From contig CAYXUW010000126.1 in NCBI GenBank assembly GCA_964468375.1, forward strand, positions 1 through 5,495: a stretch of DNA of 5,495 bases, written 5' to 3'. Both the position numbers and the translations under genes were made by a program. The stretch is from CAYXUW01 sp964468375 (GTDB taxonomy: Bacteria > Planctomycetota > Phycisphaerae > Sedimentisphaerales > Anaerobacaceae). Below, piece after piece: positions 1 to 5,495 of the stretch; position 1 is the first letter of the stretch; the number at the start of each line of letters is the position of its first letter. The notes beneath the pieces were generated by a model. It saw nothing but the letters and a program-made list of their open reading frames with translations. It was not told the DNA's origin and did not search any database.

Positions 1-566
1 TTACAAAGCGATACCTCGACGAACACTTAAAAGGCAAAACCGATTACACCGTATATGAATCCGACGAGGACGCCGAGTACGTCGGCGCCGAAGAATTCGA
101 CTGCTCGAAATTAGAACCGATGGTCGCTCTGCCGCACCTGCCGAGTAACGGCGTGGCCGTTTCCGAATGCACCGGCAAGCTGATGGACCAGGCGTATATC
201 GGAAGCTGCACGAACGGCAGAATCGAGGATTTACGAATCGCCGCTGAAATCATTAAAGGAAAACAGGTTGCTATCCGCACGATTGTTGTCCCGGCTACAC
301 CGGAAATCTGGAAACAGGCAAAAGACGAAGGCCTGTTCGATATATTCTACGATGCCGGATGCGTAATCGCTGCGCCGACCTGCGGTGCGTGCTTAGGCGG
401 TTTTATGGGTGTGCTCGCTGAAGGTGAAAAGTGCGTCAGCACAACGAACAGAAACTTTGTCGGCAGAATGGGACATCCAAAGAGCGAAGTCTATCTGGCT
501 TCTCCCGCAACTGCTGCGGCAAGTGCGGTCGAAGGCAAAATAACCGACCCGAGAAAATATATGTGA
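1..566 (+). CDS. leuC: 3-isopropylmalate dehydratase large subunit, archaeal/type-2 LeuC (3' part only)
   Basis: This is the large, cluster-carrying subunit of isopropylmalate isomerase, a cytoplasmic aconitase-family enzyme that interconverts 2- and 3-isopropylmalate with LeuD. The frame is open from the left edge (first whole codon at 3) to TGA at 564-566, giving about 187 residues; the N-terminal half or more lies outside. All three [4Fe-4S] cysteine ligands are present: one in the IGSCTNGR motif (codon 207-209) and two in TCGACLGG (codons 381-383 and 390-392). The conserved TTNRNFVGRMGHP stretch and the SPATAAASA helix near the C terminus follow. The SDEDAEY and VALPH segments before the first cysteine match the shorter LeuC type (about 420 residues) that pairs with a separate small LeuD. 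The ATG at 120 is internal, because homology continues upstream of it. Homoaconitase is the main alternative, but adjacency to leuB favours leucine synthesis. Confidence 0.93.
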   Translation, partial: TKRYLDEHLKGKTDYTVYESDEDAEYVGAEEFDCSKLEPMVALPHLPSNGVAVSECTGKLMDQAYIGSCTNGRIEDLRIAAEIIKGKQVAIRTIVVPATPEIWKQAKDEGLFDIFYDAGCVIAAPTCGACLGGFMGVLAEGEKCVSTTNRNFVGRMGHPKSEVYLASPATAAASAVEGKITDPRKYM

Positions 567-573
567 GGCAAAA

Positions 574-1056
574 ATGGCAAAAGCTCATACTTACAAACGT
601 GACCATATAAATACCGATGAGATAATCCCCGCTCGGTATTTGAATACCGATAATGAAAAGGAACTGGCAAAGCATTGCCTTGAGGATTTAGACGCCGACT
701 TTGTCAACAAGGTCGGAAGAGGCGATTGTATAGTCGCCGGCGAAGATTTCGGCTGCGGCTCATCGCGCGAGCACGCCGTTTGGGCCATCCGCGGCGTGGG
801 CGTGCAGACCGTAATTGCGAAATCCTTTGCCAGAATCTTCTATCGCAACGCCATCAACAACGGCTTCTACATCATTGAATCGCCGGACGCCATAGAGAAA
901 ATAAGCGATGGTGACGAACTGGACATTGACTACAAAAACGGCTTGATAAAAAACAAGACCACCAACACGAAGATAAAGTTTAATCCGCTGCCTGATTTCG
1001 CTCTCGATATAATCAACGACGGCGGACTGCTGGAACATATAAAAAAGAGCCTTTAA
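574..1056 (+). CDS. leuD: 3-isopropylmalate dehydratase small subunit
   Basis: This is the small, swivelling-domain subunit that completes the LeuC active site. At 160 residues it has the length of the archaeal/clostridial LeuD type, shorter than the roughly 200 residues of the enterobacterial type. The N-terminal NTDEIIPARYL segment holds the substrate-recognition loop Y22-L23-N24-T25. The hallmark GCGSSREHA motif spans residues 60-68, with the Ser and Arg expected to contact the substrate carboxylate. It is followed by the conserved SFARIFYRNAINNG segment. The start is ATG at 574, with GAGG (565-568) overlapping the leuC stop codon; the gap to leuC is 7 bases, which suggests coupled translation and a fixed subunit ratio. 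Homoaconitases share this fold, and the loop does not settle substrate by itself; the leuB neighbour supports isopropylmalate. Confidence 0.93.
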   Translation: MAKAHTYKRDHINTDEIIPARYLNTDNEKELAKHCLEDLDADFVNKVGRGDCIVAGEDFGCGSSREHAVWAIRGVGVQTVIAKSFARIFYRNAINNGFYIIESPDAIEKISDGDELDIDYKNGLIKNKTTNTKIKFNPLPDFALDIINDGGLLEHIKKSL

Positions 1057-1065
1057 GGGAAAATT

Positions 1066-1509
1066 ATGCCGGTTGTAGATGGAAAATATGAGGAAAAGGT
1101 ATCAACGACGTATGCGACACCAGCGAAAGGGATTGCTGAGATAAAAAAGAAGATAGCGGCATCAAGGCGGGTAAGAATAAGCAACGTGCCGATGAGCTTG
1201 GTCGAAGGGCTTCTGCCGCTTCTGAAGGGAAAAGACGTCAAAATCATACTTCCAAAAGACGGCAAAGTAACAGATGAGCTAAAAGCATTCGGCGATATTG
1301 CTATTCAAAAGGCCAAGCTTTACAAAGACTATAAAGGCATTGAAGCCAATGTCGGCTCGATTTATCTTGCCGATGCCATTTTCAGTGTAGCGTGGACGAA
1401 AAAAGAAATTCTATCGATTGACGCAATGCATTACAGCAAATGTGTCAAGTGTATGAAGAAGTTTTTCGACGTTGGCTGGCATTATTCGGAAAAAGTAAAA
1501 AACAAGTAA
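1066..1509 (+). CDS. Unrecognised 147-residue protein inside the leu operon, with C-terminal CxxC
   Basis: I do not firmly recognise this protein. It starts at ATG 1066, nine bases after the leuD stop, with AAGGGA (1055-1060) as ribosome binding site, and ends at TAA 1507-1509. It has no signal peptide or membrane segment, so it is probably cytoplasmic. A lysine-rich N-terminal helix (about residues 20-34) precedes a strand-helix-strand unit (about 35-62) containing VRISNVP and VKIILP. A second strand region (about 95-110, GSIYLADAIF) is followed by a motif with H122, C126-V127-K128-C129, then a C-terminal FFDVGWHYSEK helix. The order 'strand, helix, KVKIIL ... VADxxx ... FFxxxW' recalls the PLD-like effector domain found in archaeal TrmB-type regulators, but no helix-turn-helix is present; this is a by-eye inference only. 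The CxxC could bind a metal or be redox-active. Its position between leuD and leuB suggests a role linked to the isomerase or its regulation, which is untested. Confidence 0.85.
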   Translation: MPVVDGKYEEKVSTTYATPAKGIAEIKKKIAASRRVRISNVPMSLVEGLLPLLKGKDVKIILPKDGKVTDELKAFGDIAIQKAKLYKDYKGIEANVGSIYLADAIFSVAWTKKEILSIDAMHYSKCVKCMKKFFDVGWHYSEKVKNK

Positions 1510-1520
1510 CAAAAAAACAA

Positions 1521-1527
1521 AAGGAGA
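1521..1527 (+). promoter_or_regulatory. Ribosome binding site fixing the GTG start of leuB
   Basis: AAGGAGA lies six bases before the GTG at 1534. No ATG occurs at a suitable distance, and the next in-frame Met (codon 10) would remove the first beta strand before the nucleotide-binding PGDGTGPEV motif. The site therefore decides the GTG start. Confidence 0.8.
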
Positions 1528-1533
1528 AACAAC

Positions 1534-2622
1534 GTGGCAAAGGCGTATAAAATTGCGGTGATGCCCGGTGACGGCACCGGCCCGGAAGTAACGGTCGAGG
1601 CGGTGAAAGTATTAAAAACCGCCGCCGACAAATTCAATTTCAAAGCTGACCTTACAGAATTCGATTTCGGCGGTGAAAGATACAAAAGAACAGGCGAGAC
1701 CCTTCCCGACAGCGCCGTCGAAGAGCTTCGCAAATTCGATGCGATTCTGTTAGGGGCAATCGGTCATCCTGATGTCGCGCCGGGAATCCTCGAAAAGGGA
1801 ATTTTGCTCAAGGCGCGTTTCGAACTCGACCAATATATAAACCTTAGACCGGTCAAATTATATCCTGGCGTTGAGACACCGTTAAAAGACAAAGGTCCCG
1901 ACGATGTGAACTTCGTCGTCGTCCGCGAAAACACTGGCGACCTCTATACCGGAACCGGCGGCTTCACTATGAAGGGTACGCCGCAGGAAGTGGCCGTGCA
2001 ATCGGCGGTTTACAACCGTTTCCAAGTCGACCGCTGCCTGAAATACGCGTTCGAATACGCAAAGAAATACGGCAAAAAGGCGACCGGCAGAGGTAAAAAC
2101 AACACGCTCGCTCTTTCCGGAAAGACAAACGTCCTGACCTACGTCTATGACTTGTGGGAAAGGGCCTTTCACGAGATGGGCGAGAAAGAATATCCCGATA
2201 TCGTAAGAGAATACTACCACGTTGACGCAACCTGTATGTGGTTCGTGAAAAACCCCGAATGGTTCGACGTGATTGTCACCGGTAATATGTTCGGCGACAT
2301 CATCACCGACCTTGGCGCGATGATTCAGGGCGGGATGGGCATAGCCGCAGGCGGCAATCTCAATCCCGAAGGCGTCAGTATGTTCGAGCCCATCGGCGGA
2401 AGCGCACCGAAATACACGGGCAAAAACATTATTAATCCGCTGGCCGCAATCTGCGCTGCACAAATGATGCTTGAGACACTTGGCGAGGAGAAGGCGGGGA
2501 AAAAAGTAGAAGATGCCGTTAAATTCGTAACCGCCAATAAGGTAAAAAGTCTTCAGGCGGGGAAAATGGGTTACTCCACGAGCGAAATCGGAGACCTCGT
2601 CGCTGAAAAGGTAGCTGAATAG
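1534..2622 (+). CDS. leuB: 3-isopropylmalate dehydrogenase (isocitrate/isopropylmalate dehydrogenase family)
   Basis: This cytoplasmic beta-decarboxylating dehydrogenase oxidises 3-isopropylmalate to 2-oxoisocaproate. It has 362 residues, normal for the family, from a GTG start. The visible motifs are PGDGTGPEV (11-19), substrate-binding arginines R95 and R105 (NLRP) and R131 (VVRENTG), catalytic Y138 and K197 (GKTNV), and metal ligands around D231 (HVDAT), D255 and D259 (FGDIITDL). The cofactor loop is IGGSAPKYTGK (287-297). The TGTGGF and GTPQEVA segments resemble actinobacterial-style LeuB more than the Thermus/E. coli style. The loop is unusual: the His common in HGSAP is Gly288, and the Asp-Ile typical of NAD-dependent LeuB is Lys293-Tyr294, as in NADP-dependent isocitrate dehydrogenase. 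Isocitrate, homoisocitrate or tartrate dehydrogenase are possible alternatives; the leuC-leuD context makes LeuB the best call. Confidence 0.88.
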   Translation: MAKAYKIAVMPGDGTGPEVTVEAVKVLKTAADKFNFKADLTEFDFGGERYKRTGETLPDSAVEELRKFDAILLGAIGHPDVAPGILEKGILLKARFELDQYINLRPVKLYPGVETPLKDKGPDDVNFVVVRENTGDLYTGTGGFTMKGTPQEVAVQSAVYNRFQVDRCLKYAFEYAKKYGKKATGRGKNNTLALSGKTNVLTYVYDLWERAFHEMGEKEYPDIVREYYHVDATCMWFVKNPEWFDVIVTGNMFGDIITDLGAMIQGGMGIAAGGNLNPEGVSMFEPIGGSAPKYTGKNIINPLAAICAAQMMLETLGEEKAGKKVEDAVKFVTANKVKSLQAGKMGYSTSEIGDLVAEKVAE

Positions 2623-2626
2623 AACG

Positions 2627-3610
2627 ATGCCGGCAAATCTGACACCGGAATATTTTAAGGCAGAGAAGTGGTTCCGCGAAGCCACCACCAACGAGGAAAA
2701 AATCCTCGCGCTGGAGCGTATGCTGGCCGTGATGCCAAAGCATAAAGGCACCGACCATCTAAAGGCCGACCTGCGCAGAAAACTCAGCAAGCTAAAAGAA
2801 GCGCCTGCAAAAAAAGGCAAAGGCAAGCACATTGACATCTTTCACGTTCAGCGCAGCGGTGTCGGCCAGGTCGTCCTGCTGGGCACGCCGAACAGCGGTA
2901 AAAGCTCTATTTTGGCCGCTTTGACCAACGCAAAAGTTAATGTCGCTGATTTTCCGTATGCAACCGGCGCACCGGTGCCCGGAATGTTCAAGTTCGAGGA
3001 CGTCCAGATTCAGCTCGTCGATATGCCCCCCATCACTGCCGATTCCGTCGCTCCCGGCCAGGTAGGGACATACCGCAACTGCGATTTGATTGCCGTCGTC
3101 ATCGACCTTTCGGCCGATGCTGCCGAACAGCTGAAAATCTGTCTGGATTTTCTTGAGTCGAGAAGTCTGATCATCGACGAGCAAACGCCTGCAATAGATG
3201 CAAACGGCAACGTCCTCGGCAAAAGGGCCTTCTGCATTTGCACAAAGTGCGACATAGCAAAACCCGGCGCTCTCGAAACCCTAAAAAAATCATGCAAATA
3301 CCCATTCGAATTCGTTAAGGTGTCCGCAGATAGCGGCGAGGGAATTGATAAGCTGGGCGAGGCACTCTTCAGGCAATTAAATATCATTCGCATTTACGCC
3401 AAACCGCCGGGCAAAAAACCCGATATGGATGAGCCCTTCACTCTGCCGGCTGGCTCTACTGTTATGGATATGGCAACAGCCATTCACAGAGAATTAGCGG
3501 AAAAACTCAAATTTGCGAGAATATGGGGCACCGGCGTATATGACGGCCAAAACGCGCAGAGAAACCATATCCTAAACGACAAAGATATTATCGAATTGCA
3601 TTTCTCCTGA
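2627..3610 (+). CDS. DRG/Obg-class GTPase with C-terminal TGS domain
   Basis: This 327-residue protein belongs to the TRAFAC Obg/DRG GTPases, which usually act with ribosomes or RNA. An N-terminal helical region (1-65, opening MPANLTPEY, rich in Lys/Arg near 50-67) resembles the helical lead-in of DRG proteins. The G domain covers about 80-250. G1 is GTPNSGKSS (86-94), switch I lies near YATGAPVPG (111-119), G3 is DMPP (132-135), G4 is TKCD (206-209) and G5 is SA (233-234). A TGS domain follows (about 253-326), starting IIRIYAKPPG and ending DIIELHF. G3 lacks the usual Gly and G4 has Thr for Asn; as I recall, DxPP-type G3 motifs occur in this bacterial DRG-like group, so activity is not ruled out. 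The ATG is four bases after the leuB stop. The nearest Shine-Dalgarno-like AAAAGG (2606-2611) is 15 bases away, so coupling to leuB translation is likely. The exact role is unknown. Confidence 0.88.
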   Translation: MPANLTPEYFKAEKWFREATTNEEKILALERMLAVMPKHKGTDHLKADLRRKLSKLKEAPAKKGKGKHIDIFHVQRSGVGQVVLLGTPNSGKSSILAALTNAKVNVADFPYATGAPVPGMFKFEDVQIQLVDMPPITADSVAPGQVGTYRNCDLIAVVIDLSADAAEQLKICLDFLESRSLIIDEQTPAIDANGNVLGKRAFCICTKCDIAKPGALETLKKSCKYPFEFVKVSADSGEGIDKLGEALFRQLNIIRIYAKPPGKKPDMDEPFTLPAGSTVMDMATAIHRELAEKLKFARIWGTGVYDGQNAQRNHILNDKDIIELHFS

Positions 3611-3670
3611 TTTTTCGTTAGAATTTTATACCCCCTATAGGAGAATTTGAAAGTAGAAAGGAGATTTAAG
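3611..3670 (+). promoter_or_regulatory. Spacer between GTPase gene and arabinofuranosidase gene, with short dyads
   Basis: This is the only intergenic gap above 25 bases and is clearly more AT-rich than its surroundings, so it is the likeliest place for a transcription start for the downstream gene. It holds an 8-base palindrome CCTATAGG (3634-3641). TTCTCCT (3602-3608) and AGGAGAA (3639-3645) form a 7-base inverted repeat with a 30-base loop. TTTATA (3625-3630) could be a -10 element, but no convincing -35 hexamer is seen at the right distance. No stem followed by a T-run, as expected of an intrinsic terminator, is present. Regulatory function is inferred from position only. Confidence 0.3.
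3657..3663 (+). promoter_or_regulatory. Ribosome binding site of the GH51 gene
   Basis: AAAGGAG sits seven bases before ATG 3671, close to the ideal Shine-Dalgarno sequence and spacing. It is the strongest such site in the window. It selects the start that yields a complete signal peptide. Confidence 0.8.
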
Positions 3671-5495
3671 ATGGTAAGAGCTATCTTTGTTTGCATCGGT
3701 CTTATGGCAGCTGTAATATTGGCCAGCGCCTCTCAACCGGCGCCAACAATTGATAAGGCAGAAGTTCAGAAATCCACTGTTACGATTGATGTCGGCAAGA
3801 CCGGTGAGCCGATTTCAAAATATATCTACGGCCAGTTTATCGAACATCTCGGAAGGTGTATTTACGGCGGCGTCTGGGCGGAAATGCTTGAAGACCGCAA
3901 GTTCTATTTCCCTATCACGGCAAATTACGACCCCTATCGTGAAACCCGGGGAGTCTCTAAAAGCCATCCGTTTGCGGTGGTAGGCGCCTCACCCTGGCAA
4001 ATCACAGCTGCGCCCGATTCGGTAACTATGGTCAAAGAAGATTCGTTCGTCGGTGAGCACACGCCGCTCATTCAGCCCGGCAGCGGCATTAGACAAATCG
4101 ACCTCGGATTGATTCAAAACAAACAATATGTCGGTTATATATATCTCAAAGCCCAAAAACAAAGCGCGAGTGTGACGGTATCACTTCTTTGGGGTGGCAA
4201 ATCGAAAGACCGAGATACCGCTGACTTTACCGTTGATGCAAACCAGTATATCAGGTTTTCGTTTCGATTCACCGCCGGTGCTGACACTACGAAAGGCAAA
4301 CTGGAAATAAAGGTAAGTGAAGGAGCATGCTTTGTAGGGACGGTCTCCCTTATGCCGGCGGACAATATTGACGGCATACGCGCCGATACGTTAAAGCTGC
4401 TGAAAGAGCTCAACGCCCCGATATACCGCTGGCCGGGCGGAAACTTTGTCAGCGGCTATGACTGGCGCGACGGCATAGGTAATCGGGACAAACGCCCCCC
4501 TCGCAAAAATCCCGCCTGGACCGGCGTGGAGCATAATGACTTCGGCTTCAACGAATTTATTCGTTTTTGCCGTCTGGTAAACGCCGAGCCGCTGGTGACC
4601 GTCAATACCGGTTTCGGCGATGCCTACTCCGCAGCCGCTCAACTGGAATACGCCAATGGTTTCTCAAACACACCTATGGGAGCTTTACGGGCCATGAGCG
4701 GCGAGCCGGAACCATTTAATGTCCGATACTGGTGTATTGGCAATGAAATGTGGGGTGACTGGCAGCTCGGTTATATGAAGCTGGAGCATTATGTCCAAAA
4801 ACACAACTGGGTCGTGGACAAAATGCGAGAAGTGGATCCGGATATCATCACCATCGCCTCCGGAAATGCCGGCCCCTGGAGTGAAGGCCTGCTGAAGAAC
4901 TGCTCGGATCACATTGACATGATTGCGGAGCATTTTTACGTTTGGGATGATATTCCCAACGTAGCTAAACATGTATCCCAAATCTCTGATAATATAAAAC
5001 AAAAGGTTCAGTTCCATCGTAACCTCCGCCAAACATTGGATACTCTAAAAGGAAAAGATATCAAAATCGCTATGACCGAATGGAATTACTGGTATGGCGA
5101 CTATATATACGGCGAATTAGGAGTTCGATATCATCTCAAAGACGCCCTTGGTGTTGCTGCCGGCCTGCACGAATACTTCCGCAACTCAGACATAATATTC
5201 TTGGTCAATTATGCCCAGACTGTCAACGTCATCGGGGCCATCAAGACCACCAAAACCGCCGCTGCATTCGAGACTACCGGCCTGGCCTTAAAACTCTACC
5301 GAAACCATTTTGGCACTCTGCCGGTCGAAGTTACAGATAACGCCGAGCCGCTCGACATAGCAGCCGCCTGGACAGAAGACCGCAAAGCCCTGACGGTTGC
5401 CATTGTCAATCCTACAAAACAAGAACGTCAGCTGATGATAAACCTAAAAGGCGCGAGACTGACCGACACAGGACAGCTCTGGCTTATTGCCCACT
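3671..5495 (+). CDS. Secreted alpha-L-arabinofuranosidase, glycoside hydrolase family 51 (3' end cut off)
   Basis: This retaining exo-enzyme removes alpha-L-arabinofuranosyl side groups from arabinoxylan, arabinan or similar hemicellulose. The frame is open from ATG 3671 to the right edge without a stop (608 codons seen). Residues 1-20 form a Sec signal peptide (R3, hydrophobic core 4-18, probable cleavage after ASA at 18-20). The family opening IYGQFIEHLG (residues 52-61, with E58) is followed by GGVWAEMLEDRKF. A strand-rich insert, about 95-225, looks like a jelly-roll carbohydrate-binding module. The (beta/alpha)8 barrel continues with SLMPADNIDG (226-235) and WPGGNF (254-259). The acid/base is E359 in GNEMWG and the nucleophile is E470 in MTEWNYW. 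The C-terminal beta domain begins near residue 540, and its last part is missing. Periplasmic or extracellular location is inferred. Substrate preference cannot be read from the sequence. Confidence 0.93.
   Translation, partial: MVRAIFVCIGLMAAVILASASQPAPTIDKAEVQKSTVTIDVGKTGEPISKYIYGQFIEHLGRCIYGGVWAEMLEDRKFYFPITANYDPYRETRGVSKSHPFAVVGASPWQITAAPDSVTMVKEDSFVGEHTPLIQPGSGIRQIDLGLIQNKQYVGYIYLKAQKQSASVTVSLLWGGKSKDRDTADFTVDANQYIRFSFRFTAGADTTKGKLEIKVSEGACFVGTVSLMPADNIDGIRADTLKLLKELNAPIYRWPGGNFVSGYDWRDGIGNRDKRPPRKNPAWTGVEHNDFGFNEFIRFCRLVNAEPLVTVNTGFGDAYSAAAQLEYANGFSNTPMGALRAMSGEPEPFNVRYWCIGNEMWGDWQLGYMKLEHYVQKHNWVVDKMREVDPDIITIASGNAGPWSEGLLKNCSDHIDMIAEHFYVWDDIPNVAKHVSQISDNIKQKVQFHRNLRQTLDTLKGKDIKIAMTEWNYWYGDYIYGELGVRYHLKDALGVAAGLHEYFRNSDIIFLVNYAQTVNVIGAIKTTKTAAAFETTGLALKLYRNHFGTLPVEVTDNAEPLDIAAAWTEDRKALTVAIVNPTKQERQLMINLKGARLTDTGQLWLIAH

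Noticed and set aside
120..566. A 148-codon + strand frame starting at ATG 120 as a separate gene
   Set aside because: The frame is open to the left edge and LeuC-like residues continue upstream of the ATG, so this is an internal methionine of leuC.
1882..2838. A 318-codon frame on the - strand
   Set aside because: It lies across leuB, the intergenic junction and the GTPase gene, both with strong family motifs on the + strand. Its translation shows no recognisable domain. It is an antisense shadow.
2792..3393. Two overlapping - strand frames of about 130 codons
   Set aside because: Both are antisense to the P-loop and G domain of the GTPase and have no family motif or ribosome binding site that I can support.
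3611..3650. An intrinsic terminator after the GTPase gene
   Set aside because: The only inverted repeat has 7-base arms and a 30-base loop, and no T-run follows it; the T-run present lies inside the loop.
3750..3983. A 77-codon + strand frame
   Set aside because: It is out of frame within the GH51 gene, whose signal peptide and conserved family opening are coded here.
4135..5032. Three - strand frames of 83-115 codons
   Set aside because: They are antisense to the GH51 catalytic barrel and their translations show no known motif.
5080..5340. An 86-codon + strand frame
   Set aside because: It is out of frame within the GH51 C-terminal half, begins inside the nucleophile codon region, and has an unnatural Arg/Ser-rich composition.

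Overview
The window is bacterial, gene-dense DNA with every gene on the + strand. The gene types and protein style suggest an anaerobic, polysaccharide-degrading planctomycete (Phycisphaerae/Sedimentisphaerales-like). The evidence is an archaeal-type split isopropylmalate isomerase, a DRG-like GTPase with a TGS domain, and a secreted GH51 arabinofuranosidase. This placement is recalled from family resemblance, not from a search, and is tentative.

Positions 1-2622 are a leucine-biosynthesis operon: the 3' end of leuC (cut by the left edge), leuD, an unrecognised 147-codon gene, and leuB. The gaps are 7, 9 and 24 bases, and each gene has its own purine-rich ribosome binding site. LeuC and LeuD together form the [4Fe-4S] isomerase that converts 2-isopropylmalate to 3-isopropylmalate. 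LeuB then oxidatively decarboxylates 3-isopropylmalate to 2-oxoisocaproate. leuA is not in the window. The small gene between leuD and leuB has no obvious place in the pathway.

Positions 2627-3610 encode a 327-residue GTPase of the Obg/DRG class with a C-terminal TGS domain. It starts four bases after the leuB stop, so it is probably co-transcribed and translationally coupled with the leu genes.

Positions 3611-3670 are a 60-base spacer with short dyad symmetries and a strong ribosome binding site but no convincing promoter or terminator. From 3671 to the right edge runs an open frame with no stop. It encodes a secreted GH51 alpha-L-arabinofuranosidase with signal peptide, a jelly-roll-like insert and both catalytic glutamates; only the end of its C-terminal domain is missing. 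It is functionally unrelated to the leu operon and probably marks the start of a carbohydrate-use transcription unit.

No RNA gene, CRISPR array, mobile element or long repeat is visible, and there is no gene-free stretch above 300 bases. The main points for a second look are the unknown gene inside the leu operon, an NADP-type Lys-Tyr pair in LeuB, and the coupling of a translation-type GTPase to leucine synthesis.
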